This document shows, in pieces, positions 6,967 through 14,355 of a stretch of DNA of 60,234 nt. Each line of letters opens with the position of its first letter. Positions within the stretch are counted from its first letter, which is position 1. The stretch lies in assembly GCA_019113345.1 (NCBI GenBank), contig DXHQ01000020.1, forward strand, positions 1-60,234. The letters run 5' to 3'. Below the pieces are notes generated by a model. It ran no database searches. It saw nothing but the letters and a program-made list of their open reading frames with translations, and had not been told where the DNA came from. This DNA comes from Candidatus Faecalibacterium intestinigallinarum. GTDB lineage: Bacteria; Bacillota; Clostridia; Oscillospirales; Ruminococcaceae. The translations under genes and the position numbers were made by a program.

Positions 6967-7686
6967 ATGGTCTACGGCTACATTCGGGTCAGTACCCGCG
7001 AACAAAATGAGGACCGTCAGCGGATCGCGCTGCGGCGGGCCGGCGTCCCGGACAAAAACATCTACATGGATAAGCAGTCGGGCAAGGACTTCGACCGGCC
7101 CCGCTACAAAGTCATGGTCCGACGCCTGAGACGGGACGACCTGCTCTATATCAAGAGCATCGACCGCCTCGGGCGCGACTACGAAGAAGTGCTGGAGCAA
7201 TGGCGCTATCTGACCAAGGAAAAGAACGTCGACATCGTGGTGCTGGATATGCCGCTGCTGGACACCCGCCGCGGCCGGGACCTGATGGGGGCTTTTCTGG
7301 CCGATATCGTACTGCAGGTGCTGTCCTTTGTGGCCGAGAACGAGCGGGCCAACATCCGGCAGCGCCAGGCCGAGGGCATCGCGGCGGCCAAAGCCCGCGG
7401 CGTCCATTTTGGCCGCGACGCCCTGCCCCTGCCCGATAACTTTTATGAGGTGTACGGGGAGTGGAAGGCCAAGCGGATGACCATCCAGCAGGCCGCCGAA
7501 GCCTGCGGACTGCCCCGCAGCACCTTCTACGACAAGGTGCAGAAGCACGAGATGATGCTGCGCATCCAGCGGGAAGAGCACGAAAAGGCCCTGCACGAGC
7601 TGCGCCTGCAGCGCGAGCGCGAACTTGCCGAACAGCAGGCCGAAGAGGAGCAAAAACAGGAAGAAGAGAAAAAACAAAAAGAATAA
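6967..7686 (+). CDS. Serine site-specific recombinase (resolvase/invertase type)
   Basis: A 239-residue protein. The catalytic domain opens with VYGYIRVSTREQN, which carries the nucleophilic Ser, and continues through YIKSIDRLGRDYEEV and VLQVLSFVAENERANIRQRQAEGI, the E-helix region. A helix-turn-helix (MTIQQAAEACGLPRSTFYDKV) follows near residue 180. The last 45 residues are an unusual charged, probably coiled-coil tail rich in Glu, Lys and Gln. No transposase, res site or invertible segment is evident nearby. Translation starts at ATG 6967 after AAGGGA. An inverted repeat GCCGCC / GGCGGC (6912-6934) brackets a TATACT -10 box upstream. It may be a domesticated invertase or a relic of a lost element. 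Confidence 0.88.
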   Translation: MVYGYIRVSTREQNEDRQRIALRRAGVPDKNIYMDKQSGKDFDRPRYKVMVRRLRRDDLLYIKSIDRLGRDYEEVLEQWRYLTKEKNVDIVVLDMPLLDTRRGRDLMGAFLADIVLQVLSFVAENERANIRQRQAEGIAAAKARGVHFGRDALPLPDNFYEVYGEWKAKRMTIQQAAEACGLPRSTFYDKVQKHEMMLRIQREEHEKALHELRLQRERELAEQQAEEEQKQEEEKKQKE

Positions 7687-7699
7687 CACGTTAAACAAT

Positions 7700-7730
7700 A
7701 AACCCGCCGCAGTTTTTCTGCGGCGGGTTT
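7700..7730 (+). terminator. Terminator of the recombinase gene
   Basis: Perfect 12-bp stem AAACCCGCCGCA / TGCGGCGGGTTT with a T-rich loop; only three T follow. Confidence 0.75.
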
Positions 7731-7776
7731 GCTGTGTTCTGTTCGCCCATGACCACTTTTTCGGACAAAATGGCGC

Positions 7777-7821
7777 AAAAATAGGGCTGCTGCTCAACTT
7801 TCGTTTTGCAGCAGCCCTATT
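7777..7821 (-). terminator. Terminator of the pyrimidine phosphorylase gene
   Basis: 14-bp perfect stem AATAGGGCTGCTGC / GCAGCAGCCCTATT. Read on the minus strand it ends in TTTTT, so it terminates the leftward nucleoside block. Confidence 0.88.
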
Positions 7822-7880
7822 ATGATGTCTTGATGTCGCCGCGCACTGCTCAACGGGAAGCAGGGGCCTTCCTGTCTGTT

Positions 7881-9200
7881 TTAGAACCGCTGCACGCCGT
7901 CCTCTGTCACGATGGCGTAGATCAGGGGCAGCTCTGCGGGCTTTTCGGGCCCGATGACCAGCCCGGCGCGGTAGCAGGCTGCGGCGGCGGCAAAGCGCTC
8001 GGGCGCGCCGCAGAAGGTGGCCAGGGCTTCACCGCGGCGGACGAAGTCGCCCCGCTTTTTGTGCAGGATGATGCCGGCGGCGTAGTCGATGGGGTCGCCC
8101 TTCTTTTCGCGGCCGGCCCCCAGCAGGACGCTGGCGGTGCCGATCTTTTCGGCGTCGTTGGCGGTGATGTAGCCGTCGGCTTCGGCCAGCAGCTCATAGC
8201 GGGCGGCCGGCTGGGCAAACAGGCTGTAGTCGTCCAGGACGCGGACGTCGCCGCCCTGCGCCGCAAACATCTCCTTGCACTTGGCAAAGGCGCTGCCGTC
8301 GGCGATGGCCTGCCGGGCCAGCGCGCGGCACTCGTCGGGGCTGCCCTTGCCGGCCAGCACCAGCATATAGGCGGCCAGCTCGATGCAGACGGCGGTCAGG
8401 TCGGCGGGGCCGCGGCCTTTCAGCACCTCCATGCTCTCGATCACTTCCAGGCTGTTGCCGATGTTGTGGCCCAGGGGAGTGTCCATATCGGTGATCATGG
8501 CGGCCACCTTGCGGCCGTGGTGCGCCCCGATGGCCACCATTAGCCGGGCCAGCTGGATGCTCTCCTCCACCGTTTTCATAAAGGCGCCGGTGCCGGTGGT
8601 GACGTCCAGCAGGATGGCGTCCGAGCCCGAGGCCAGCTTTTTGGACATGATGCTGGACGCGATCAGCGGGATGCAGCTGACGGTGGCGGTCACGTCCCGC
8701 AGCGCGTACATCTTTTTGTCGGCGACGGCGATGTTCTCGCTCTGGCCGATGACGGCGATACCGGTGCGGTTGACCTGCGCGAAGAACTCCTCCTGGCTGA
8801 GGGCGGTGCGGGTGCCGGGTACGCTCTCCATTTTGTCGATGGTGCCGCCGGTGTGCCCGAGGCCCCGGCCACTCATTTTGGCGATCTTAACCCCGCAGGC
8901 CGCCGCGATGGGGGCGATGACCAGGGTGGTCTTGTCGCCGACGCCGCCGGTGGAATGCTTGTCCACCTTGACCCCCGCGATGGGCGAAAGGTCCACCATC
9001 TCGCCGCTGTGGGCCATGATGTCGGTGAGGGCGGCGGTCTCCTCGTCGGTCATCCCGCGCAGGTAGACCGCCATCATCCAGGCGGCCATCTGGTAGTCGG
9101 GCACATCGCCCGCCACATAGCCGTTGATGAGGGTTTCGAGCTCGGCGCGGGTGTGGACGCCGCCGTCCCGCTTCTTTGCAATGAGGTCGTAGATACGCAT
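7881..9200 (-). CDS. pdp: Pyrimidine-nucleoside (thymidine) phosphorylase
   Basis: A 439-residue glycosyltransferase-family-3 enzyme that phosphorolyses thymidine, deoxyuridine and probably uridine to base plus (deoxy)ribose-1-phosphate. Evidence: IYDLIAKKRDGGVHTRAELE at the start, the phosphate-binding KVDKHSTGGVGDKTTLV near residue 80, SGRGLGHTGGTIDKMES near 110 and ALRDVTATVSCIPLIASSIMSKKLA. Full length and intact. It has its own promoter and is the last gene of the leftward salvage and uptake block, where it would use pyrimidine nucleosides imported by the upstream ABC system or made from cytidine by Cdd. Confidence 0.95.
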   Translation of the reverse strand: MRIYDLIAKKRDGGVHTRAELETLINGYVAGDVPDYQMAAWMMAVYLRGMTDEETAALTDIMAHSGEMVDLSPIAGVKVDKHSTGGVGDKTTLVIAPIAAACGVKIAKMSGRGLGHTGGTIDKMESVPGTRTALSQEEFFAQVNRTGIAVIGQSENIAVADKKMYALRDVTATVSCIPLIASSIMSKKLASGSDAILLDVTTGTGAFMKTVEESIQLARLMVAIGAHHGRKVAAMITDMDTPLGHNIGNSLEVIESMEVLKGRGPADLTAVCIELAAYMLVLAGKGSPDECRALARQAIADGSAFAKCKEMFAAQGGDVRVLDDYSLFAQPAARYELLAEADGYITANDAEKIGTASVLLGAGREKKGDPIDYAAGIILHKKRGDFVRRGEALATFCGAPERFAAAAACYRAGLVIGPEKPAELPLIYAIVTEDGVQRF

Positions 9201-9236
9201 AAGATCACTCCAATCCCGGGTGGTTTCGTTGCTTTC

Positions 9237-9265
9237 AGTATAGTATGACTTTTGCGCGATGGCAA
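9237..9265 (-). promoter_or_regulatory. Promoter of pdp
   Basis: On the minus strand: TTGCCA (9265-9260), 17-bp spacer, TATACT (9242-9237). Confidence 0.65.
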
Positions 9266-9293
9266 GGGGCCGGGCGGAAAATTGCCAAAAAGT

Positions 9294-10244
9294 TCACGGT
9301 TTTTCCATCACAAAATTTTCCAGCAGCTGCCCCCGCCGTTCGACCAGCTGCGCCCGCAGAAGGCGGTAGCCCCGCCTGGCAAAAAAGCCGCGCGCCGTGC
9401 GGGACGCATGGGTGGTGACAGGCCGGACCGGGCAGGCCCGTTCCAGCACGTCGCAGAGGGCGGACGCCGCCCCGTGCCGCTGAAAGTCCCGGCCCACATA
9501 CAGCCGGTCGAGGCAGCCGGACGCCGGGTCGATGTCCCCGAAACCGGCAATCCTCCCGCCGATCTCGGCGATCCAGGTGCAGTGTGCCTGGAAACTTGCG
9601 TCCCACGCCGCGAGGTCGGGCCCCTCGGGCGGGGCCCAGGCGTCCAGCTCGGCGGGGGTGTAGTCGGCGGCACAGACGGTGTGGACCGTCTCGGTAAAGA
9701 GCTTTGCCAGCGCGGGGCAGTCCGCCGGCCGGTAGGGGCGGAGGGTGACGCCGGCGCGCAGCCATTTGAGCCAGGCATCCGCTTCGGCCCGGCTGTGGAA
9801 AGTGACGACGTCCCGTTCGGCGCGGCAGTGGTCCAGCAGGCGGAGCATCCGGGGGCACTGGTCCCGCCCAAAGTCGAGGATGTACTGGCGAAATTCGGGG
9901 TCCCATTCGGTTTCGACCCAGGGCATATCCTCCCGCGCCTGGCCGATGCGTCCCTCCACCCCGGCCAGACAGACGTTCAGCGGATAGTCGAGGAAAAAGA
10001 CGGTGTCGCAGACAGCCAGCCGGGTGGGCAGGGTGCGGCTGTAGTTGCCGTCGATGATCCAGGCCGGCCGGGCCAGCCACGCGGCCAGGGCACGGTCGAA
10101 GGCTTCCGGCGTGACGTTGGTGCGGTCGGGCTTGTGCCAGAGCATATCGAGATAGCAGAGCGGCAGGCCGGTGGCGTCCCGCAGGGCCCGCGCAAAGGTG
10201 CTCTTGCCCGCGCCCGGACAGCCGATGACCAGAACTTTCTGCAT
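9294..10244 (-). CDS. Fusion of a P-loop small-molecule kinase and a GNAT acetyltransferase
   Basis: A 316-residue two-domain protein. Residues 1-170 resemble the FlaR/topology-modulation kinase group: Walker A GCPGAGKSTFARAL, then LPLCYLDMLWHKPDRTNV and WIIDGNYSRTLPTR. Residues about 180-316 are a GNAT N-acetyltransferase: LRPYRPADCPALAKLF, then FGDIDPASGCLDRLYVGRDFQRHGAASALCDVL (the acetyl-CoA loop region) and ARGFFARRGYRLLR. ATG 10244 follows AAGGAGGTC; an upstream extension in frame lacks such support. Substrates are unknown. No frameshift or stop separates the two domains. Its place at the end of the nucleoside uptake genes may be incidental because a terminator lies between. Confidence 0.85.
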   Translation of the reverse strand: MQKVLVIGCPGAGKSTFARALRDATGLPLCYLDMLWHKPDRTNVTPEAFDRALAAWLARPAWIIDGNYSRTLPTRLAVCDTVFFLDYPLNVCLAGVEGRIGQAREDMPWVETEWDPEFRQYILDFGRDQCPRMLRLLDHCRAERDVVTFHSRAEADAWLKWLRAGVTLRPYRPADCPALAKLFTETVHTVCAADYTPAELDAWAPPEGPDLAAWDASFQAHCTWIAEIGGRIAGFGDIDPASGCLDRLYVGRDFQRHGAASALCDVLERACPVRPVTTHASRTARGFFARRGYRLLRAQLVERRGQLLENFVMEKP

Positions 10245-10263
10245 GAGAAAGACCTCCTTTGAG

Positions 10264-10302
10264 AAAAAATCCCGTCCGGCCGACATGCGCGGACGGACGG
10301 GA
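10264..10302 (-). terminator. Terminator of the nupOPQ genes, same hairpin as in the structured repeats
   Basis: Minus-strand stem TCCCGTCCG / CGGACGGGA with a 15-base loop, then a T run. The loop (CCG, seven bases containing CATGT, CGG) has the same architecture as the last hairpin of the three repeat elements at 14165, 20380 and 52699. Confidence 0.88.
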
Positions 10303-10340
10303 CAGAGAACTTTTCCGGCGAGAGCGCCGCGGAGCAGCGC

Positions 10341-11258
10341 TCAGCGGGAGCCCTTGTCGTAGGGGATGCCCTCGGCTTTGGGGGCCATGCTGTTCTTGGA
10401 GGTGAAGGCCAGAATAATCATGGACGCGATGAAGGGCATCATGTTGTAGATGTTGCTGGACCAGCCGAGGTTGGCCAGGAAGGTGGAGTCGGCGATGTTG
10501 GCCAGGCTCTTGAAGACGGCAAAGAACATGGCCGCCCCAAAGATGTGGAAGGGCTTCCACTGGCCAAAGATCATGACCGCCAGCGCCAGGAAGCCGGCGC
10601 CGGCCACGCCGACCTCAAAGTTCCAGGTCTGGACCGGCGGCACGATGTAGGCCATGCCGCCGATGGCGCCCAGCGCGCCCGAGATCAGAACGCCGGTGTA
10701 GCGCATCTTGTAGACGTTGATACCCACCGAGGCGGCCGCCTGCGGGTGCTCGCCGCAGGCCCGCAGCCGCAGGCCGAGGCGGGTCTTGTACATCACCACA
10801 AAGCTGATGACGAGCAGCACCAGGCCCAGCGGGACAAAGACGCTCAGCTCCAGCCCGCCGATGTTGAACAGGAAGGGCCGGTTGGAGTAGTTCAGCTTGG
10901 CGCTGCCGCTCTCGCTGAAATACTTGGAGAGGACCACCGCCACCGCGGTGGCCAGCAGGTTCAGGGCGGTGCCGCCGATGGTCTGGTCGGCCTTCAGGTT
11001 GATGGAGGCGAAGGCCAGCAGCAGGGAATAGACCATGCCGGCCACCGCCGCCGCCAGAATGGACACCACCACGATCATCCAGGCCGGCATACTGGCCGGC
11101 AGCAGCGTCAGGGCCAGAACGCCGGCCACGCCGCCGATGACCATGATGCCTTCCAGCGCGATGTTGATGATGCCGGAATGCTCGCTGAACATACCGCCCA
11201 GCGCCACCAGCATCAGGACGATGCCGTACAGCAGGGTATATTTGATGAGTAACAGCAT
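10341..11258 (-). CDS. nupQ: Nucleoside ABC transporter permease (NupQ/YufQ type)
   Basis: A 305-residue integral membrane permease of the BPD_transp_2 family. The signature EHSGIINIALEGIMVIGGVAGV lies near residue 26, and eight or so hydrophobic segments follow; RLRACGEHPQAAASVGINVYKMR is the conserved cytoplasmic loop that meets the ATPase. With nupP and nupO it forms the membrane part of a Bmp-dependent importer; the B. subtilis NupNOPQ system takes up guanosine and other nucleosides. One base separates it from nupP. RBS AAGGAGGG. Confidence 0.92.
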   Translation of the reverse strand: MLLLIKYTLLYGIVLMLVALGGMFSEHSGIINIALEGIMVIGGVAGVLALTLLPASMPAWMIVVVSILAAAVAGMVYSLLLAFASINLKADQTIGGTALNLLATAVAVVLSKYFSESGSAKLNYSNRPFLFNIGGLELSVFVPLGLVLLVISFVVMYKTRLGLRLRACGEHPQAAASVGINVYKMRYTGVLISGALGAIGGMAYIVPPVQTWNFEVGVAGAGFLALAVMIFGQWKPFHIFGAAMFFAVFKSLANIADSTFLANLGWSSNIYNMMPFIASMIILAFTSKNSMAPKAEGIPYDKGSR

Positions 11259-11259
11259 A

Positions 11260-12411
11260 TTAGCCCTCCTTTTCGCCGGACTTGTCCGCCCGTTTGCCGC
11301 CGCTGAGGAGCTTTGCGATCTTGCCGCGGAACAGCATCGAGAAGGCGCACAGGTAGATGATGATGCCGCTGATAAGGTCGGCCACCTCGGTGGGGTAGTA
11401 CCGGGTAGAGAGGAACGAGCCGCCCACCGTGATGTGGGAGATGAACAGGGCCGAGAAGATGGTGCCGATGGGGTTGGAGCTGGCCAGCAGGGCCACCGAA
11501 ATACCGTTGAAGCCCATGGCCGGCAGGGTGGTGGAGTTCAGAGGGTTCCACTCCGAGACGCCGGACAGGTAATACAGTCCCGCGCCGAAGCCGGCCAGCG
11601 CGCCGGCGATGACCATCGAGAGGACCAGGTTCTTCTTCTCGTTGATGCCGGCGTAGCGGGCGGCGTGCTTGTTCAGGCCGACGGCCTTCAGCTCGTAGCC
11701 GAAGGTGGTCTTGTCCAGGATCACCCAGATCAGGATGGCCACCACGATGGACAGGAAGATGGCGATGGTGGTGCTGTTGGTCTGGAACATATCGTTCAGG
11801 CCAAAGTCGGGGATGGTGACCCCTTCGGCGCCCTCCATCCGGCGCAGGTTCCAGGTGCGGGTGTTGCGGGAGTCGTACATGACGCCGGTGCCATTGCCGT
11901 AGATGATCTCATTGACCAGGTACAGGCCGATCCAGTTGAACATGATGGAGGTGATGACCTCGTTGATGTTCAGATAGGCCTTGAACAGGCCGGGGATGGC
12001 GCCCCACAGTCCGCCCAGGACGGCCGAGGCGATCAGCCCCACATACCAGGGCAGGTGCAGCACGATGGCGCAGTAGAGCGCGCCGTAGGCGCCCAGGGTG
12101 TACTGGCCCGCCGCGCCGATGTTGAACAGGCCGGTCTTGAAGGCAAAGGCCACCGAAAGGCCGGTCATGACCAGGGGGGCGGCGTTGGCCAGGGTGCGGC
12201 CGACGCCATAGGGGGCGTCGTAGAAGCCGCCCTTGAGGATGCGGACAAAGCCGTCCGCCCATGCGTGCTCGGCGTTGATGGCCAGCAGCACCAGATAGCC
12301 GCAGACCAGGCCGATCAGGATGCACAGCAGAGCCGCCAGCACGCTGACAAAGGCCGACCGGCCTGTGCCGCTGCGGGAAAGCATTTTCTTTTTATCCATA
12401 GAGCCGCTCAT
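11260..12411 (-). CDS. nupP: Nucleoside ABC transporter permease (NupP/YufP type)
   Basis: A 383-residue permease, partner of nupQ. It shows the N-terminal GLSVAFAFKTGLFNIGAAGQYTLGA signature of the family, a long insertion around residues 170-190, and the cytoplasmic loop ELKAVGLNKHAARYAGINEKK. A charged C-terminal tail (KLLSGGKRADKSGEKEG) is cytoplasmic. Its start overlaps the nupO stop (ATGA), so translation is coupled. Confidence 0.92.
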   Translation of the reverse strand: MSGSMDKKKMLSRSGTGRSAFVSVLAALLCILIGLVCGYLVLLAINAEHAWADGFVRILKGGFYDAPYGVGRTLANAAPLVMTGLSVAFAFKTGLFNIGAAGQYTLGAYGALYCAIVLHLPWYVGLIASAVLGGLWGAIPGLFKAYLNINEVITSIMFNWIGLYLVNEIIYGNGTGVMYDSRNTRTWNLRRMEGAEGVTIPDFGLNDMFQTNSTTIAIFLSIVVAILIWVILDKTTFGYELKAVGLNKHAARYAGINEKKNLVLSMVIAGALAGFGAGLYYLSGVSEWNPLNSTTLPAMGFNGISVALLASSNPIGTIFSALFISHITVGGSFLSTRYYPTEVADLISGIIIYLCAFSMLFRGKIAKLLSGGKRADKSGEKEG

Positions 12412-13943
12412 TCTCCTTTCCCCTGCTTGCGGGCGCCGGCCATGTACAGGCCCAGCTCCTGAACGGTGGTGGTCTTGGGATCGAACTCGCCGACCACCTC
12501 GCCCTCGTACATGACGAGGATGCGGTCAGACAGGTTCATGACCTCGTCCAGCTCGAGGCTGACCAGCAGCACCGCCTTGCCGGCGTCCCGCTGGGCCACG
12601 ATCTGGTGGTGGATATACTCGATGGCGCCCACGTCCAGGCCGCGGGTGGGCTGGACCGCCACCAGCAGCTTGGGGTCGCGGTCGATCTCGCGGGCGATGA
12701 TGGCCTTCTGCTGGTTGCCGCCCGACATGCTGCGGGCGATGGTCACGCTGCCCTGGCCGCTGCGCACGTCGTACTGTTCGATCAGACGGTCGGAGTACTC
12801 CCGCACCTTGTCCTTGCGGATGAAGCCGTGGTTCTGGAACTCGCTCTGCCAGTACCGCTGCAGGACCATGTTGTTTTCGAGGGAGTAGTCCAGGATCAAA
12901 CCGTGCTTGTGCCGGTCCTCGGGGATGTGGCTCATCCCGTCCTTGGAGCGCTGGCGGATGGAGGTGTGGGTGATGTCCTGGCCGCAGAAGGTGATCTTGC
13001 CGGCCGAGACCTTTTCCAGGCCGGTCAGGCCATAGACGAACTCGGTCTGGCCGTTGCCCTCGATGCCGGCCAGACAGACGATCTCGCCGGCGCGGACCTG
13101 GAAGGAGACGTCCCGGACGGCGTCCTTCTTGTGGTTGGAGCCGGGGACGGTCACGCCCTGCACGTCCAGAATGACCTCGCCGGGCTTGGCGGGGGCCTTT
13201 TCGACCTGCAGCTGCACGTCGCGGCCCACCATCAGGCGGGACAGCTCTTCCTTGGTGGTGTGGGCGATGTCCACCACGCCGGCGTATTTGCCCTTGCGCA
13301 GGACGGTGCAGCGGTCGGCGACCGCCATGATCTCGTTCAGCTTGTGGGTGATAAAGAGGATGCTCTTGCCCTCTTTCTTGAAGCCCCGCATGATCTCCAT
13401 CAGCTCGTCGATCTCCTGCGGGGTCAAAACGGCGGTGGGCTCGTCAAAGATCAGGATCTCGTTGTCGCGGTAGAGCATCTTGAGGATCTCCACCCGCTGC
13501 TGCATACCCACCGAGATGTCGCTGACCAGGGCGTCGGGGTCGACCCGCAGACCGTACTTTTCGCTCAGAGCCATCACCTTTTTGCGGGCTTCGGCCTTCT
13601 GCAAAAAGCCCAGCTTGTTGGGCTCCACCCCTAGGATGATGTTGTCCAGCACCGAAAAGCACTCCACCAGTTTGAAGTGCTGATGGACCATGCCGATGCC
13701 CAGCGCGTTGGCGTCGTTGGGGTCGCGGATCTGGACCTCTTTGCCGTTTTTGCGGATGGTGCCCTGCTCGGGCTGATACAGGCCGAACAGAACGCTCATC
13801 AGGGTGCTTTTGCCCGCGCCGTTCTCACCCAGCAGGGCGTGCACCTCGCCTCTGCGCAGTTGGAGGGTAATATCATCGTTTGCCTTGATCCCAGGGAATT
13901 CCTTGGTGATGTGGAGCATCTCGATCACATAATCCTCGGCCAA
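12408..13943 (-). CDS. nupO: Nucleoside ABC transporter ATP-binding protein (NupO/YufO type)
   Basis: A 511-residue protein with two fused ABC domains. The first has Walker A GENGAGKSTLM and Walker B EILIFDEPTAVLTPQE; the second has the degenerate Walker A GIEGNGQTEF and the signature RSMSGGNQQKAIIAREI, as in other sugar/nucleoside double ATPases. I chose the TTG at 13943, giving (M)AEDYVIEML, because AAAGGAG lies about 10 bp upstream and the family normally begins at this point; the reading frame stays open to 13967. It has its own promoter, separated from bmpA by a terminator and a structured repeat. Confidence 0.92.
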   Translation of the reverse strand: MAEDYVIEMLHITKEFPGIKANDDITLQLRRGEVHALLGENGAGKSTLMSVLFGLYQPEQGTIRKNGKEVQIRDPNDANALGIGMVHQHFKLVECFSVLDNIILGVEPNKLGFLQKAEARKKVMALSEKYGLRVDPDALVSDISVGMQQRVEILKMLYRDNEILIFDEPTAVLTPQEIDELMEIMRGFKKEGKSILFITHKLNEIMAVADRCTVLRKGKYAGVVDIAHTTKEELSRLMVGRDVQLQVEKAPAKPGEVILDVQGVTVPGSNHKKDAVRDVSFQVRAGEIVCLAGIEGNGQTEFVYGLTGLEKVSAGKITFCGQDITHTSIRQRSKDGMSHIPEDRHKHGLILDYSLENNMVLQRYWQSEFQNHGFIRKDKVREYSDRLIEQYDVRSGQGSVTIARSMSGGNQQKAIIAREIDRDPKLLVAVQPTRGLDVGAIEYIHHQIVAQRDAGKAVLLVSLELDEVMNLSDRILVMYEGEVVGEFDPKTTTVQELGLYMAGARKQGKGE

Positions 13944-13994
13944 TCTGCTCACTCTCCTTTCACACAATGGTGACGCATGATTCTCACTTTATTC

Positions 13995-14024
13995 ATTATA
14001 ACGTATTTCGCCGATACTTTGCAA
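13995..14024 (-). promoter_or_regulatory. Promoter of nupOPQ
   Basis: Minus strand: TTGCAA (14024-14019), 18-bp spacer, TATAAT (14000-13995). Confidence 0.75.
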
Positions 14025-14116
14025 GGAAAAAAGGAATAAAAATCCAGCATTTTGTAAAAAAGAAGGGGGTTTTCACATATCGCGCCGGTGGGAAAATCAA
14101 AATGGTCGAAATACAC

Positions 14117-14147
14117 AAAAAAGCAGAGCGCCTTTTGGGCGCTCTGC
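14117..14147 (-). terminator. Terminator downstream of the bmpA repeat element
   Basis: Minus strand GCAGAGCGCC / GGCGCTCTGC, short loop, followed by six T. It backs up the weaker terminal hairpin of the adjoining structured element. Confidence 0.88.
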
Positions 14148-14164
14148 CAATAAAATTTTGATCC

Positions 14165-14354
14165 ATCCAGACCGGACGACAAGTGCGTACGGTCTGGATA
14201 CAGCCAGGGAAATTTTCTGCCGGGAGTGTGCGAGCCGTCAGGCGAGTGCGCGGTTCGGCAGAAAATTTTGTCCCCAGGGGGATACCAGGGGGAAGGAATT
14301 TCTGTCCTGCGTATGCAGGCAGAAATGGGGTCCCCCTGGAAGTGCGAAGCACTT
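14165..14354 (-). ncRNA. Structured repeat element, copy A
   Basis: Read on the minus strand this begins one base after the bmpA stop. Stems in order: AAGTGC / GCACTT; CCAGGGGG / CCCCCTGG enclosing TTTCTG-type and CCTGC / GCAGG helices; AATTTTCTGCCG / CGGCAGAAAATT around a conserved GCACTCGCC...GGCTCGCACAC core; terminal hairpin ATCCAGACCG / CGGTCTGGAT with a 15-base loop. The loops match copies B and C while the stem sequences differ on both arms, so RNA structure is conserved. Function and family name are unknown to me. Confidence 0.8.
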
Positions 14355-14355
14355 G

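Noticed and set aside
6967-7686. Start of an integrated phage or conjugative element
   Set aside because: Genes on both sides are core metabolism, and no capsid, relaxase, integrase or att repeats are seen.
12408-13967. GTG start at 13967 for the nucleoside transporter ATPase
   Set aside because: It lacks a ribosome binding site, whereas TTG 13943 has AAAGGAG at suitable distance and matches the usual N-terminus of the family.
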